Of a DNA stretch of 12,237 nucleotides, positions 1 to 6,227 are shown piece by piece. Numbering within the stretch: the first letter of the stretch is position 1; every line of letters begins with the position of its first letter. A program made the translations under genes and the position numbers. The notes beneath the pieces were generated by a model, which saw nothing but the letters and a program-made list of their open reading frames with translations, made no database searches and was not told the origin of the DNA. Source of the stretch: JANRLJ01 sp034437895 (lineage in GTDB: Bacteria > Chloroflexota > Anaerolineae > Aggregatilineales > Phototrophicaceae); assembly GCA_034437895.1 (NCBI GenBank), contig DAOTTO010000420.1:1-12237 (forward strand), given 5' to 3'.

Positions 1-133
1 GGACTTTCGCTTACCTCACCCCCCGGCTCCCTCTCCAATACTTGGAGAGGGGGAGAAAAACGCATCTTGAAGTCCCCTCTCCATGCAATGGGGAGGGGAT
101 TTAGGGGTGGGGTAAATGCGTGAGCGAAAGTCC
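1..133 (-). mobile_element. MITE-like palindromic element, core family 1 (variant ends)
   Basis: The ends form a 14-bp terminal inverted repeat: GGACTTTCGCTTAC at 1-14 against the complement of 120-133, with 13 of 14 bases matching. Inside are two strong hairpins, 29-38 with 42-51 (10 bp, 3-nt loop) and 74-84 with 88-98 (11 bp with one wobble, loop gca). On the minus strand the core at 112-89 is identical over 24 nt to the cores at 6037-6060 and 12135-12158, and GTTTTTCTCCCC (61-50) is shared too. Its terminal repeats differ from those two copies. It has no coding capacity and ends 5 bp after the modB stop codon. Because it abuts the window edge, its left end may lie further out. Confidence 0.6.
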
Positions 134-138
134 TACTT

Positions 139-948
139 CTATGACTCCGACTCGTCGGTGGAGGTTTTATGTGCCAACCATTGGGAGGCCATTAACGCCA
201 TCAGCGCCAGCCCAATCAGCAAGAGTCCCGTCCAGACCGCCGCGTCTAAGTTGCCCTCGAACAGCGTATAGACCAAGAGAGTCATCGTGCGGGTGCGGCC
301 TTCGCTGTTTCCAGCGAACAAAATCGTCGCACCGAATTCGCCCAGCGCTCGCGCCCAACATAAAATTAATCCGGCGCTTAAGGCACGTGACGAGAGAGGG
401 AGCGTAATCCTAAAAAAGAGGGCGAGTCCGTCCGCGCCATCCACCCGCGCCGCATCTTCGATCTCTCGCGACACAGCTTGAAAGCCGATTTGCGCCGCTC
501 GGATAAAAAAAGGAGCCGCCACAAACGTCTGCGCCACCACCACTGCTATGCCCGAAAACGATAACCGGATTCCCAGATCATCCAGCACCGGCCCCAAAAG
601 CCCTCTGCGCCCAAACGTCACCAGCAGCGCCAAACCCGCGACGGCAGGCGGCATCACAATCGGCAGTTCGATCAAGACATTCAGCAGTCGCTTAAACGGA
701 AAGCGAAACCGCGCAAACAGATAAGCCAGTGGTGTACCGAATAAGGCTGTCAAGATGACGGTTAGGAGGGTGGTGATAAAACTTAGGTAAACGGCCTCCG
801 GGATGACGGCTGCTTCGACACTTTGCCATGCGCGATTTTCTATTGCCCGCAAAATCAGCGCGAGAATCGGCAGCGTCAAGAACAGCAGTCCCACGCCGCC
901 GATGAGCCATACAGTCAACGAGCCAAGTTTAAAATTGCGATGTGGCAT
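139..948 (-). CDS. modB: Molybdate ABC transporter permease ModB
   Basis: This is the inner-membrane permease of the molybdate importer, which forms the channel between the binding protein ModA and the ATPase ModC. The 269-residue product is very hydrophobic, with about six likely membrane segments (around residues 11-35, 52-78, 95-112, 131-150, 190-210 and 238-258). The EAA loop that docks the ATPase is visible at 163-186 (EIEDAARVDGADG then the ITLPLS end). ELPIVMPPAVAG at 94-105 and GEFGATILFAGN at 203-214 are typical of ModB/CysT-type permeases. It is somewhat longer than E. coli ModB because of an extended N-terminus. The gene starts 97 bp after modA on the same strand, so the two are probably co-transcribed. 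The start is an ATG preceded by a weak GGAAG. No modC follows in the window; if it exists it lies beyond position 1. A sulfate or tungstate permease is possible, but the ModA neighbour favours molybdate. Confidence 0.93.
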   Translation of the reverse strand: MPHRNFKLGSLTVWLIGGVGLLFLTLPILALILRAIENRAWQSVEAAVIPEAVYLSFITTLLTVILTALFGTPLAYLFARFRFPFKRLLNVLIELPIVMPPAVAGLALLVTFGRRGLLGPVLDDLGIRLSFSGIAVVVAQTFVAAPFFIRAAQIGFQAVSREIEDAARVDGADGLALFFRITLPLSSRALSAGLILCWARALGEFGATILFAGNSEGRTRTMTLLVYTLFEGNLDAAVWTGLLLIGLALMALMASQWLAHKTSTDESES

Positions 949-1045
949 GGTCTTCCAACAAAGAGGAAAGCGCCCCTATCATGTGCCTAAATGAGGCTTT
1001 AAAAGTAAACCAAAAAATTGAAACCGCCAAGAGAATTCTCTAAAC

Positions 1046-1858
1046 TCAACGCAGCCCACACGTCAGCGGACGCGCCGAGATAAATCCCCATTTGACCAGC
1101 ACCGCTTGGCCCTCACACGCGAATACCGCATTTATAAAAGCCTGCGCGAGTTCTGGCTCAGCCGCATCATTCGTCACCGCCATTGGATAGATCGCAATCG
1201 TATTGAACGCATCTTCTATAGGGAAGACAATCACATCATCCACCAGATCAGGAGTTACGTCAGACGCATAAACAATCCCTGCATCAGCCTCGCCAAGCGC
1301 GACTTTTGCCGAGACTTGGCGCACATTTTGCTCTTCGGAAACAACATTCGCCAGCACCGCATCACGATAGGCTTCGCCGTAACCGGGGTCAGCGGCGAGA
1401 CGTTCCAGCATCGTATCCGTATAATCGCGCACAGGCACATCCGGCGCGGCGATGACCAACAATACACCGTCATTTGCCAAATCAGCCAAGCCCTGAACAG
1501 CGGCTGGATTATCGGCAGGCACAATCAACACGAGACGGTTACGGGCAAAAATCCGCACTTGCCCAGTGATGCGTCCGGCTTCTCGCGCATTCAAGAGTTG
1601 GCGTGTATTGGCGCTGGCGAACACATCCGCCGGAGCGCCTTCGCTCAATTGTGTCGCCAGATCGGATGACCCCGTGAAGTTAAACACCACCTCCACGCCG
1701 GGATTATCCGCCTCGAATGCCAGCGCGATTTCCTCAAACGCATCGGTCAATGAGGCCGCTGCGAAGACCGTCAGTGTGCGATTATCTTGCGCGTGAACGG
1801 CGAATCCGATGGATAGAAAAAGTGCTAATACGACGATCAACAAATTTTTACTTTTCAT
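1046..1858 (-). CDS. modA: Molybdate ABC transporter substrate-binding protein ModA
   Basis: This is the extracytoplasmic molybdate-binding protein that delivers the oxyanion to ModB. The 270-residue product begins with a Sec-type signal sequence (KSK, then a hydrophobic run to about residue 20, then VHAQ as a likely cleavage area). There is no lipobox cysteine near it. Family motifs follow in order: VFAAASLTDAFEEIA near 31-45, FTGSSDLATQLSEGAPADVF near 61-80, NRLVLIVP near 107-114 and GEADAGIVYASDV near 190-202. The first two include the Ser residues that coordinate the oxyanion in ModA proteins. A good SD (GGAGAG, 5 nt from ATG) supports the start. The gene lies between a padR-type regulator and modB on the same strand. 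Just after its stop is a 12-bp perfect palindrome, AGAGAATTCTCT (1030-1041), without a T-run close enough to be a convincing terminator. Confidence 0.94.
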   Translation of the reverse strand: MKSKNLLIVVLALFLSIGFAVHAQDNRTLTVFAAASLTDAFEEIALAFEADNPGVEVVFNFTGSSDLATQLSEGAPADVFASANTRQLLNAREAGRITGQVRIFARNRLVLIVPADNPAAVQGLADLANDGVLLVIAAPDVPVRDYTDTMLERLAADPGYGEAYRDAVLANVVSEEQNVRQVSAKVALGEADAGIVYASDVTPDLVDDVIVFPIEDAFNTIAIYPMAVTNDAAEPELAQAFINAVFACEGQAVLVKWGFISARPLTCGLR

Positions 1859-1874
1859 TTGTCTCTCCAGATTA

Positions 1875-2010
1875 TGTAGAGTCTCGAAAGAAACTGGGAA
1901 AAAAATTTAACCACAGAGCGCACAGAGAACACAGAGATTTAAGTTCAAATTCTTGGTGTTCTTGGTGCCTTGGTGGTTAAAAACATTCAAATTACTTTCG
2001 AGATTCCACA
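1875..2010 (+). mobile_element. MITE-like element, family 2, plus orientation
   Basis: Terminal inverted repeats are TGTAGAGTCTCGAAAG (1875-1890) and the complement of 1995-2010, with 14 of 16 bases matching. A subterminal inverted pair, TTTAACCAC at 1906-1914 and GGTGGTTAAA at 1972-1981, encloses a core with CACAGAG-type and CTTGGTG-type short repeats. A second copy of nearly equal length (135 against 136 bp) lies inverted at 11933-12067. TTA flanks both ends (1872-1874 and 2011-2013), which could be a short target duplication but is too short to be convincing. It sits in the padR-modA gap, 16 bp upstream of the modA start. Confidence 0.6.
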
Positions 2011-2052
2011 TTAGTAACCTTCGATAAAGAATTGCAAACAACACGGGGTTTC

Positions 2053-2080
2053 GTAGGGGCGAGGCGCGCCTCGCCCTTAC
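2053..2080. repeat. Near-perfect 28-bp GC-rich palindrome
   Basis: GGGCGAGGCG (2057-2066) is followed directly by its exact complement (2067-2076). GTA and TAC flanks extend the symmetry to 28 bp with one G.T position. It resembles palindromic repeats that I recall being scattered between genes in Chloroflexota and cyanobacteria; that recollection cannot be tested here. It lies just downstream of the padR-type gene, so a role as a transcript 3' end is possible, but no T-run follows on the minus strand. Confidence 0.6.
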
Positions 2081-2121
2081 AAAGACATATCTGATCTTAT
2101 TTTTGTGCTTTTGTGGTTTAC

Positions 2122-2661
2122 TCAATCTTCTACCCAATCTTTCGGCACAAGTTCGCAACGCTCAATCCATAACAAGACCGCATCCAACTGCGTAACGACC
2201 AGATCAACCGCCAGAAAATGAATCCCCGGCTGGGCGCGTTCTCGCTGTTCACGCAGCGCAGCAGCCTGCTGCAAACAGACGCGCTTTTGCCGGACGACAA
2301 TCGGAATCGTCGGGATATTGAGCAGCCGTGCGATAAATAAGCGGCTCAGGAATTCCACCCGCACCCGCCGGATACTGGACGAAGGATTGACTTCATTTAG
2401 CCAGCGCTCTAGGTGGATGCGTCCCTGCGGGGTTAGGGTGTATTCGGTGCGCGGCGGCGCATTATCCGATTCTATCTGGCAGCCGATGACATCTCCCTGA
2501 CGCTCTAAGCGCTTAAGGACGGCGTAAAGCTGACTGGTGCTGAGATTCCATACCTCGCCAAGCTGCGCGGGATCACGAAAGCATTCCAGCAGTTGATAGC
2601 CGTGCCGCGCTTCTGCCGCTAACAAGCCTAAAATTGTCTCGTCCGGTGTCAATGAACTCAT
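2122..2661 (-). CDS. PadR-family transcriptional regulator
   Basis: This is a winged-helix DNA-binding regulator of 179 residues, predicted to be cytoplasmic and dimeric. Residues 8-85 match the PadR domain: HGYQLLE at 20-26, the recognition-helix area SQLYAVLKRLERQGDV at 43-58, and the wing with RTEYTLTPQG at 71-80. Residues 90-175 are helical and charged, like the C-terminal dimerisation part of longer PadR proteins. The inducer is unknown. The gene lies between msrA and modA on the same strand, with gaps of 224 and 263 bp, so it probably has its own promoter. No clear SD precedes the ATG. Overlapping palindromes lie 6-29 bp upstream and may be its own operator. Whether it controls the neighbouring sulfur/molybdenum genes cannot be told from the sequence. 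Confidence 0.85.
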   Translation of the reverse strand: MSSLTPDETILGLLAAEARHGYQLLECFRDPAQLGEVWNLSTSQLYAVLKRLERQGDVIGCQIESDNAPPRTEYTLTPQGRIHLERWLNEVNPSSSIRRVRVEFLSRLFIARLLNIPTIPIVVRQKRVCLQQAAALREQRERAQPGIHFLAVDLVVTQLDAVLLWIERCELVPKDWVED

Positions 2662-2666
2662 AATTT

Positions 2667-2690
2667 CTATTCTATCATGGAATAGCTATT
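2667..2690. promoter_or_regulatory. Candidate operator upstream of the padR-type gene
   Basis: Two overlapping dyads lie just before the PadR-type start codon: CTATTC (2667-2672) with GAATAG (2680-2685) across a 7-bp spacer, and the perfect 10-bp palindrome AATAGCTATT (2681-2690). PadR-type repressors usually bind dyads in their own promoter region, so autoregulation is a reasonable inference. The site is AT-rich, so chance is not excluded. Confidence 0.35.
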
Positions 2691-2700
2691 TGGCAAAAAA

Positions 2701-2781
2701 GTGATGGGTGACTAGTGATGGGTGACTAGTGATGAGTAACGAGCGATGAGTGATAGGTTCTTGTTGTTTATCACTCATCGC
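2701..2781. repeat. 14-bp tandem repeats running into a 13-bp perfect hairpin
   Basis: Four consecutive 14-nt units begin at 2701, 2715, 2729 and 2743. The first two are identical (GTGATGGGTGACTA); the third and fourth have diverged. The last unit, GCGATGAGTGATA (2743-2755), pairs perfectly with TATCACTCATCGC (2769-2781) across a 13-nt loop. Reverse-oriented relatives (CACTCATTACTCAT) recur at about 2857-2870. This fills most of the msrA-padR gap. Confidence 0.65.
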
Positions 2782-2818
2782 TATGCCATTCAGTTTGCTT
2801 TGCGAATCTTAGCGGCCT

Positions 2819-2839
2819 TCGCGCCTTTGCGTTAAATCT
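2819..2839. repeat. 21-bp direct repeat, copy 1
   Basis: The stretch starting TCGCGCCTTTGCG and ending TAAATCT is identical over 21 nt to 4797-4817. Both copies are followed within about 20-30 bp by CTCAGCACTCA-type sequence (near 2852 and 4836), and both lie just downstream of a minus-strand gene end (msrA and ssuD). This looks like a dispersed intergenic repeat rather than a gene-specific signal. Confidence 0.55.
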
Positions 2840-2885
2840 CGCCGCTTTCTACTCAGCACTCATTACTCATTGCTTATCTTCGCAC

Positions 2886-3422
2886 TTACGCCTTCAGCCG
2901 ATCCAGATACAACTTGCGGAACTTTGCCACTTTGGGCGCAACAATCGCTTGACAGTAGGGCTGTCGCGCATTATGGGCGAAATATTCCTGGTGATAATCC
3001 TCTGCATCGGTGTAATTATCAATCGGCGTAACTTCGGTCACAATGGGACGATTCCAGACTTTTTCTTCTTCCAGTGCTTGGATTGCCTCTTCAGCGACAG
3101 CTTTTTGTTCTGGCGTGTGATAAAAAACTGCCGAGCGATACTGTGTACCGATATCATTGCCCTGTCGATTGGGTGTGGTGGGGTCGTGGATGACGAAGAA
3201 GACATCCAACAAATCACGAAACGTCACAACCGCCGGATCATAGGTGAGGCGCACGACTTCCGCGTGGCCTGTTGCGCCGGTGCAAACTGCCTGATAAGAC
3301 GGATTTTTGACATGTCCGTTTGAATAGCCCGATTCTACTGATTCCACGCCGCGCATTTCATCGTAGACCGCTTCCAAACACCAGAAGCATCCACCCGCTA
3401 ATGTTGCGATTTCCTTAGCCAT
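2886..3422 (-). CDS. msrA: Peptide methionine sulfoxide reductase MsrA
   Basis: The enzyme reduces methionine-S-sulfoxide in proteins or free form, using thioredoxin-type electrons, and is cytoplasmic (no signal peptide). The 178-residue product has the catalytic GGCFWC motif at residues 10-15, with nucleophile Cys12. It also has VESGYSNGHVKNPSYQAVCTGATGH further on (broken here: VESGYSNGH near 29-37, TGATGHAEVV near 48-57) and QPYC near the C-terminus, the usual site of a resolving cysteine. The ATG at 3422 is preferred over a TTG 15 nt upstream, because AAAGGTG lies 4-5 nt before that ATG and the TTG sits just 5' of this SD. It is 93 bp downstream of the sulfite oxidase gene on the same strand. 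A link to oxidative by-products of the sulfite oxidase is plausible but inferred. Confidence 0.95.
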   Translation of the reverse strand: MAKEIATLAGGCFWCLEAVYDEMRGVESVESGYSNGHVKNPSYQAVCTGATGHAEVVRLTYDPAVVTFRDLLDVFFVIHDPTTPNRQGNDIGTQYRSAVFYHTPEQKAVAEEAIQALEEEKVWNRPIVTEVTPIDNYTDAEDYHQEYFAHNARQPYCQAIVAPKVAKFRKLYLDRLKA

Positions 3423-3451
3423 AGTACACCTTTTCAACTGTCGATTCTGTT

Positions 3452-3477
3452 GGATGACGTTATTGCAAACGCCATCC
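3452..3477 (-). other. Hairpin in the leader of msrA
   Basis: GGATG and CGTT (3452-3461) pair with AACG and CATCC (3468-3477) around a 6-nt loop. The single A.C mismatch on the plus strand (3457/3472) becomes a G.U pair on the minus strand. That gives an unbroken 10-bp stem in the RNA that would run from the sulfite oxidase gene into msrA. No T-run follows, so it is not a standard terminator. It may act as an RNA-stability or processing element. Confidence 0.35.
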
Positions 3478-3515
3478 CTATTTATTTGTCTTACTTTAGA
3501 TCAAATTCATTACGT

Positions 3516-4595
3516 TCAGCTTACCTCTACCCACACCCTATGCCAGCTATTATTCATGTAGCCCTTAAAATTCCATACGTCAGCAATCGACTCCGGCTGC
3601 GTATTCCCGGCGGAATCGGTTGCGCGGACGACCAATTCATGCGTCCCTGATGTGAGCATGAGTTCGCTTTCCCATAAACGCCATGCGTAGGGGTGATCTT
3701 CGCCAACAAGCGCCGCATCGTGCCACGTCGCGCCGCCATTGCTGGAAAGCTCGACCCGCTCGACCCGCGCATTGTCCGCCGCCAATGCGTAGCCTTTGAT
3801 CTTTGTCAATCCCGCCGCCAGCTTTTCGCCCTCCTGTGGGCAACAAATCACCGAATTGACGATCAAGCCGCCCAACATCGGCGCGGAGTCCCAATCCGCT
3901 GTTTCTTCGCGCACATCGGGCGGGAACAATTTATAGGCTTCCGCTTGGTAATGATTATCTGACGGCGCGGTTTGAACACTAATATCCGTCAGCCATTTGA
4001 CGCTGCGTGCGCCAATCGTACCCGGTGCAATCACGCGCAAGGGATAGCCATGCTCAGAGCGCAGCGGTTCGCCATTCATCTCATAGGCCAGAAGCACATC
4101 CTCCATTTTTTCTAGCGGGACACTGCCGCCAAAATGGAACGATGACTCGCCCTTTGGCACTTCGTCCGCACCGAGGAAGGCGATATGTGCCGCGCCGTCT
4201 TCAAGTCCAGCTTCCATCAAAAGATCGCGCAGCCACAATCCGCCCCATGTGGCTGTGCTGATAGCGCTGTTATCCCAAGGGAGTTCATCCTTAATCGGTT
4301 CGCGTTGATGCAGCGCCAGCCGTCGATTACCCGCGCACATCAGGGTTGCCGTGATGACCTGTTTGGGATAGCGCATCACATCCTCTAAAGTCAGCGTGAG
4401 CGATTTTTGAACGAGGCCGTTGATGTTTAAGCGATAAGTGGTGGGGTCAAGGGTGGGGATGGGGGCATGATTACGGGCGAAAAAAAGTTCAGTGGGCGTG
4501 ATAAAGCTACTACATAATAGGTCTAAAGGAGGTTCGGCGTTCAGATGCGCGTCTTCGTAAACGATCATCGCCGGATGTTTGTTATTTTGGGTCAT
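3516..4595 (-). CDS. Heme-less (plant-type) sulfite oxidase, molybdopterin enzyme
   Basis: The protein belongs to the sulfite oxidase family of molybdenum-cofactor enzymes and most likely oxidises sulfite to sulfate. Residues about 30-210 form the Moco domain: ITPTELFFARNHAPIP at 32-47, MCAGNRR at 86-92 with Cys87 as the expected Mo ligand, and HGYPLRVIAPG then GARSVKWL at 182-202. Residues about 235-359 form the dimerisation domain, ending in NTQPE and NNSWHRV. The order and motifs resemble the plant enzyme closely, with no cytochrome b5 domain. There is no Tat or Sec signal, so it should be cytoplasmic; together with the C-terminal domain, this argues against MsrP/YedY. The plant enzyme passes electrons to O2 and makes H2O2; whether this one does is unknown. 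The SD AGGA lies 7 nt before the ATG. Neighbours ssuD, msrA and modAB fit a sulfite role. Confidence 0.88.
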   Translation of the reverse strand: MTQNNKHPAMIVYEDAHLNAEPPLDLLCSSFITPTELFFARNHAPIPTLDPTTYRLNINGLVQKSLTLTLEDVMRYPKQVITATLMCAGNRRLALHQREPIKDELPWDNSAISTATWGGLWLRDLLMEAGLEDGAAHIAFLGADEVPKGESSFHFGGSVPLEKMEDVLLAYEMNGEPLRSEHGYPLRVIAPGTIGARSVKWLTDISVQTAPSDNHYQAEAYKLFPPDVREETADWDSAPMLGGLIVNSVICCPQEGEKLAAGLTKIKGYALAADNARVERVELSSNGGATWHDAALVGEDHPYAWRLWESELMLTSGTHELVVRATDSAGNTQPESIADVWNFKGYMNNSWHRVWVEVS

Positions 4596-4664
4596 TGAAA
4601 ATCCTATTTTGACTGTGACGGGTTAAAAGCCGCAATAATGTTTTACACCTATTCTCTCAAGATT

Positions 4665-4741
4665 AACCACAAAGGCGCAAAGATCACAAAGGGCTAGAGA
4701 GATTAACTTGTTTTCTTTGTGTCCTTCGTGTCTTTGTGGTT
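4665..4741. repeat. Palindromic AACCACAAAG...CTTTGTGGTT intergenic repeat
   Basis: AACCACAAAG (4665-4674) is the exact complement of CTTTGTGGTT (4732-4741). Between them are further short imperfect mirror segments (CACAAAG-type on the left, CTTTGTGTCC-type on the right). It resembles the core of the family 2 elements (AACCACAGAG...) but lacks their TGTAGAGTCT ends. It occupies the gap between ssuD and the sulfite oxidase gene and has no coding potential. Confidence 0.55.
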
Positions 4742-4796
4742 CAAAATAGCGCTTTACGGCTGATATAAATTTTGGTTCGCTCACCCTTTATCTTAC

Positions 4797-4817
4797 TCGC
4801 GCCTTTGCGTTAAATCT
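4797..4817. repeat. 21-bp direct repeat, copy 2
   Basis: This is identical to 2819-2839. It lies 37 bp beyond the ssuD stop codon and is followed by CTCAGCACTCA-type sequence at about 4836-4846, as in the first copy. Confidence 0.55.
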
Positions 4818-4854
4818 TCTTTCTCAACTCATCGCTCAGCACTCAGTACCATTC

Positions 4855-5973
4855 CTACTGCCATGTTTGCGGGATGAGATCGCTGTGGAAGACTTCATCG
4901 CGCCGCTTGAGTGTTTCCATCCACGCTGGCAGGCGCGGGAAAATTAGTTCCGCCACGCGATACGCTTCTTCCAGATGCGGATAGCTGGACAAAATAAATT
5001 TATCCACGCCTAAATCCATATATTCCTGCATCCGTTCCGCCACTTGATCGGGATTGCCGACCAACGCCGTGCCTAAGCCTTTATTCACGAGGCCGATTCC
5101 CGCCCATAAATTCGGGCTGATCTCCAGTTCATCGCGTCCGCCCGCGCCGTGTAAATTGACCATGCGGCTTTGCCCAACCGAGTCAAAGCGGGCAAGATGC
5201 TCCTGACGTTCTTTAATCGCCGCGTCGTCGGCATATTTCAGAATATCCTCGGCTGCCGCCCACGCTTCATTTTCATCCTCGCGCACGATGATATGAACAC
5301 GCAGTCCGACTTCTACCGTGCGTCCGAGCGCAGCGGCCTGACCTCGTACATCGTCGATTTTGGCTTTGATGTCTTTCGGCGGTTCGGCCAGTGTCAAATA
5401 CGTATCGGCATGTTTGGCGGCGACTTTATGCCCGGCGGGGGATGATCCACCAAAAAACAGCGGCGGATAGGGGCGCTGCACCGGTGGCAGCAGCAGTTTC
5501 CCGCCTTTGATCTGGATGTGCTTTCCTTCAAAATCAACCGAATCACCTGTAAATAAGTCGCGGTAAATCGTACAGAATTCATCGGTGATTTCGTAGCGCT
5601 CATCATGTTTGAGGAAGGTGCCGTCACCTGCCAATTCCACCGGATCGCCGCCTGTGATGATGTTCAGCAGCAGCCGCCCGTCAGACATGCGATCAAACGT
5701 TGCCGCCATCCGTGCCGCCAACGTGGGCGATAAACTGCCGGGGCGTAAGGCGATCAAAAATTTCATCCGTTTTGTTTCCGGGATAAGCGTGGAAGCCAGC
5801 ACCCACGAATCCTCGCAGCCTGCCCCTGTCGGTAGCAGCGCACCGCTAAAACCGAGCGCATCAATCGTTTTGGCGACAGTGGCGAGATAGGCATGACTGG
5901 TTAAACGGCGGCTGACTTGAGTCCCCAAATAGCGGCTGTCGCCATGACCGGGGATAAACCATAAAATTTCCAT
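4855..5973 (-). CDS. ssuD: FMNH2-dependent alkanesulfonate monooxygenase SsuD
   Basis: The enzyme cleaves alkanesulfonates to an aldehyde and sulfite using FMNH2 and O2. It is a cytoplasmic TIM-barrel flavoprotein of the bacterial luciferase family. The 372-residue product follows E. coli SsuD nearly end to end: WFIPGHGD at 5-12, LLPTGAGCEDSW at 46-57 (Cys53 matching the family cysteine), FLIALRPG at 72-79, ITGGDPVELAGDG at 106-118, FFGGSS at 173-178, RVHIIVRE at 225-232 (family Arg and His), SPNLWAG at 286-292 and YPHLEEAYRV at 331-340. At 297-298, N-K occupies the place where I recall an Arg-Gly in E. coli. The SD GAGGAG lies 6-7 nt before the ATG. Partners SsuE and SsuABC are absent from the window. 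Downstream on the same strand is a sulfite oxidase, which would consume the product. Confidence 0.94.
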   Translation of the reverse strand: MEILWFIPGHGDSRYLGTQVSRRLTSHAYLATVAKTIDALGFSGALLPTGAGCEDSWVLASTLIPETKRMKFLIALRPGSLSPTLAARMAATFDRMSDGRLLLNIITGGDPVELAGDGTFLKHDERYEITDEFCTIYRDLFTGDSVDFEGKHIQIKGGKLLLPPVQRPYPPLFFGGSSPAGHKVAAKHADTYLTLAEPPKDIKAKIDDVRGQAAALGRTVEVGLRVHIIVREDENEAWAAAEDILKYADDAAIKERQEHLARFDSVGQSRMVNLHGAGGRDELEISPNLWAGIGLVNKGLGTALVGNPDQVAERMQEYMDLGVDKFILSSYPHLEEAYRVAELIFPRLPAWMETLKRRDEVFHSDLIPQTWQ

Positions 5974-6004
5974 TTTTTGCTCCTCGTATTTAGTGTTTAA
6001 AAAT

Positions 6005-6188
6005 AACCTGAGTTTCGGATAGTGTTTTCATTCTATCCCCACCCCTAAATCCCCTCCCCACTTCCTAGAGAGGGGACTTAAAGAACCATTGTGAACTGTT
6101 TTTCTCCCCTTCACCATGCAATGGAGAAGGGGTCGGGGATGAGGATATCATAAAAGTTAATCAAAGTACGCTATCCAAAACTGAGGTT
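6005..6188 (+). mobile_element. MITE-like element, core family 1, complete copy
   Basis: Terminal inverted repeats are AACCTGAGTTTCGGATAG (6005-6022) and the complement of 6171-6188, with 16 of 18 bases matching. Comparison with 12103-12237 fixes the left boundary: the two copies agree from AACCTG onward but not before, and over the 135 comparable bases I count 6 differences. AAAAAT directly flanks both ends (5999-6004 and 6189-6194), a possible 6-bp target duplication, although low complexity weakens this. An internal hairpin pairs CCCCTTC (6106-6112) with GAAGGGG (6126-6132). There is no ORF. It lies between the TPR gene and ssuD, 31 bp upstream of the ssuD start codon, so it may carry or have displaced the ssuD promoter. 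Confidence 0.7.
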
Positions 6189-6227
6189 AAAAATAGGTAC
6201 TTCTCATTGGACAATTGACCGACTAAC

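Noticed and set aside
1030..1041. AGAGAATTCTCT palindrome as a terminator between modA and modB
   Set aside because: The stem is only 6 bp, it has no loop, and the nearest minus-strand T-run is about 10 nt away.
1106..1669. Long plus-strand open frame (187 codons) across modA
   Set aside because: It is the antisense shadow of a well-supported modA; its composition is rich in Arg, His and Ile, with no recognisable motif.
2701..2870. Short repeats here as a CRISPR array
   Set aside because: The units are 14 nt and contiguous, with no unique spacers.
2949..3323. Plus-strand open frame of 124 codons across msrA
   Set aside because: Antisense shadow of msrA, with no SD or family resemblance.
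3423..3437. TTG start for MsrA 15 nt upstream
   Set aside because: The SD for the downstream ATG lies inside this extension, and family members begin near the GGCFWC motif.
3516..4595. MsrP/YedY-type periplasmic methionine sulfoxide reductase instead of sulfite oxidase
   Set aside because: There is no Tat signal, and a C-terminal dimerisation domain typical of sulfite oxidase is present.
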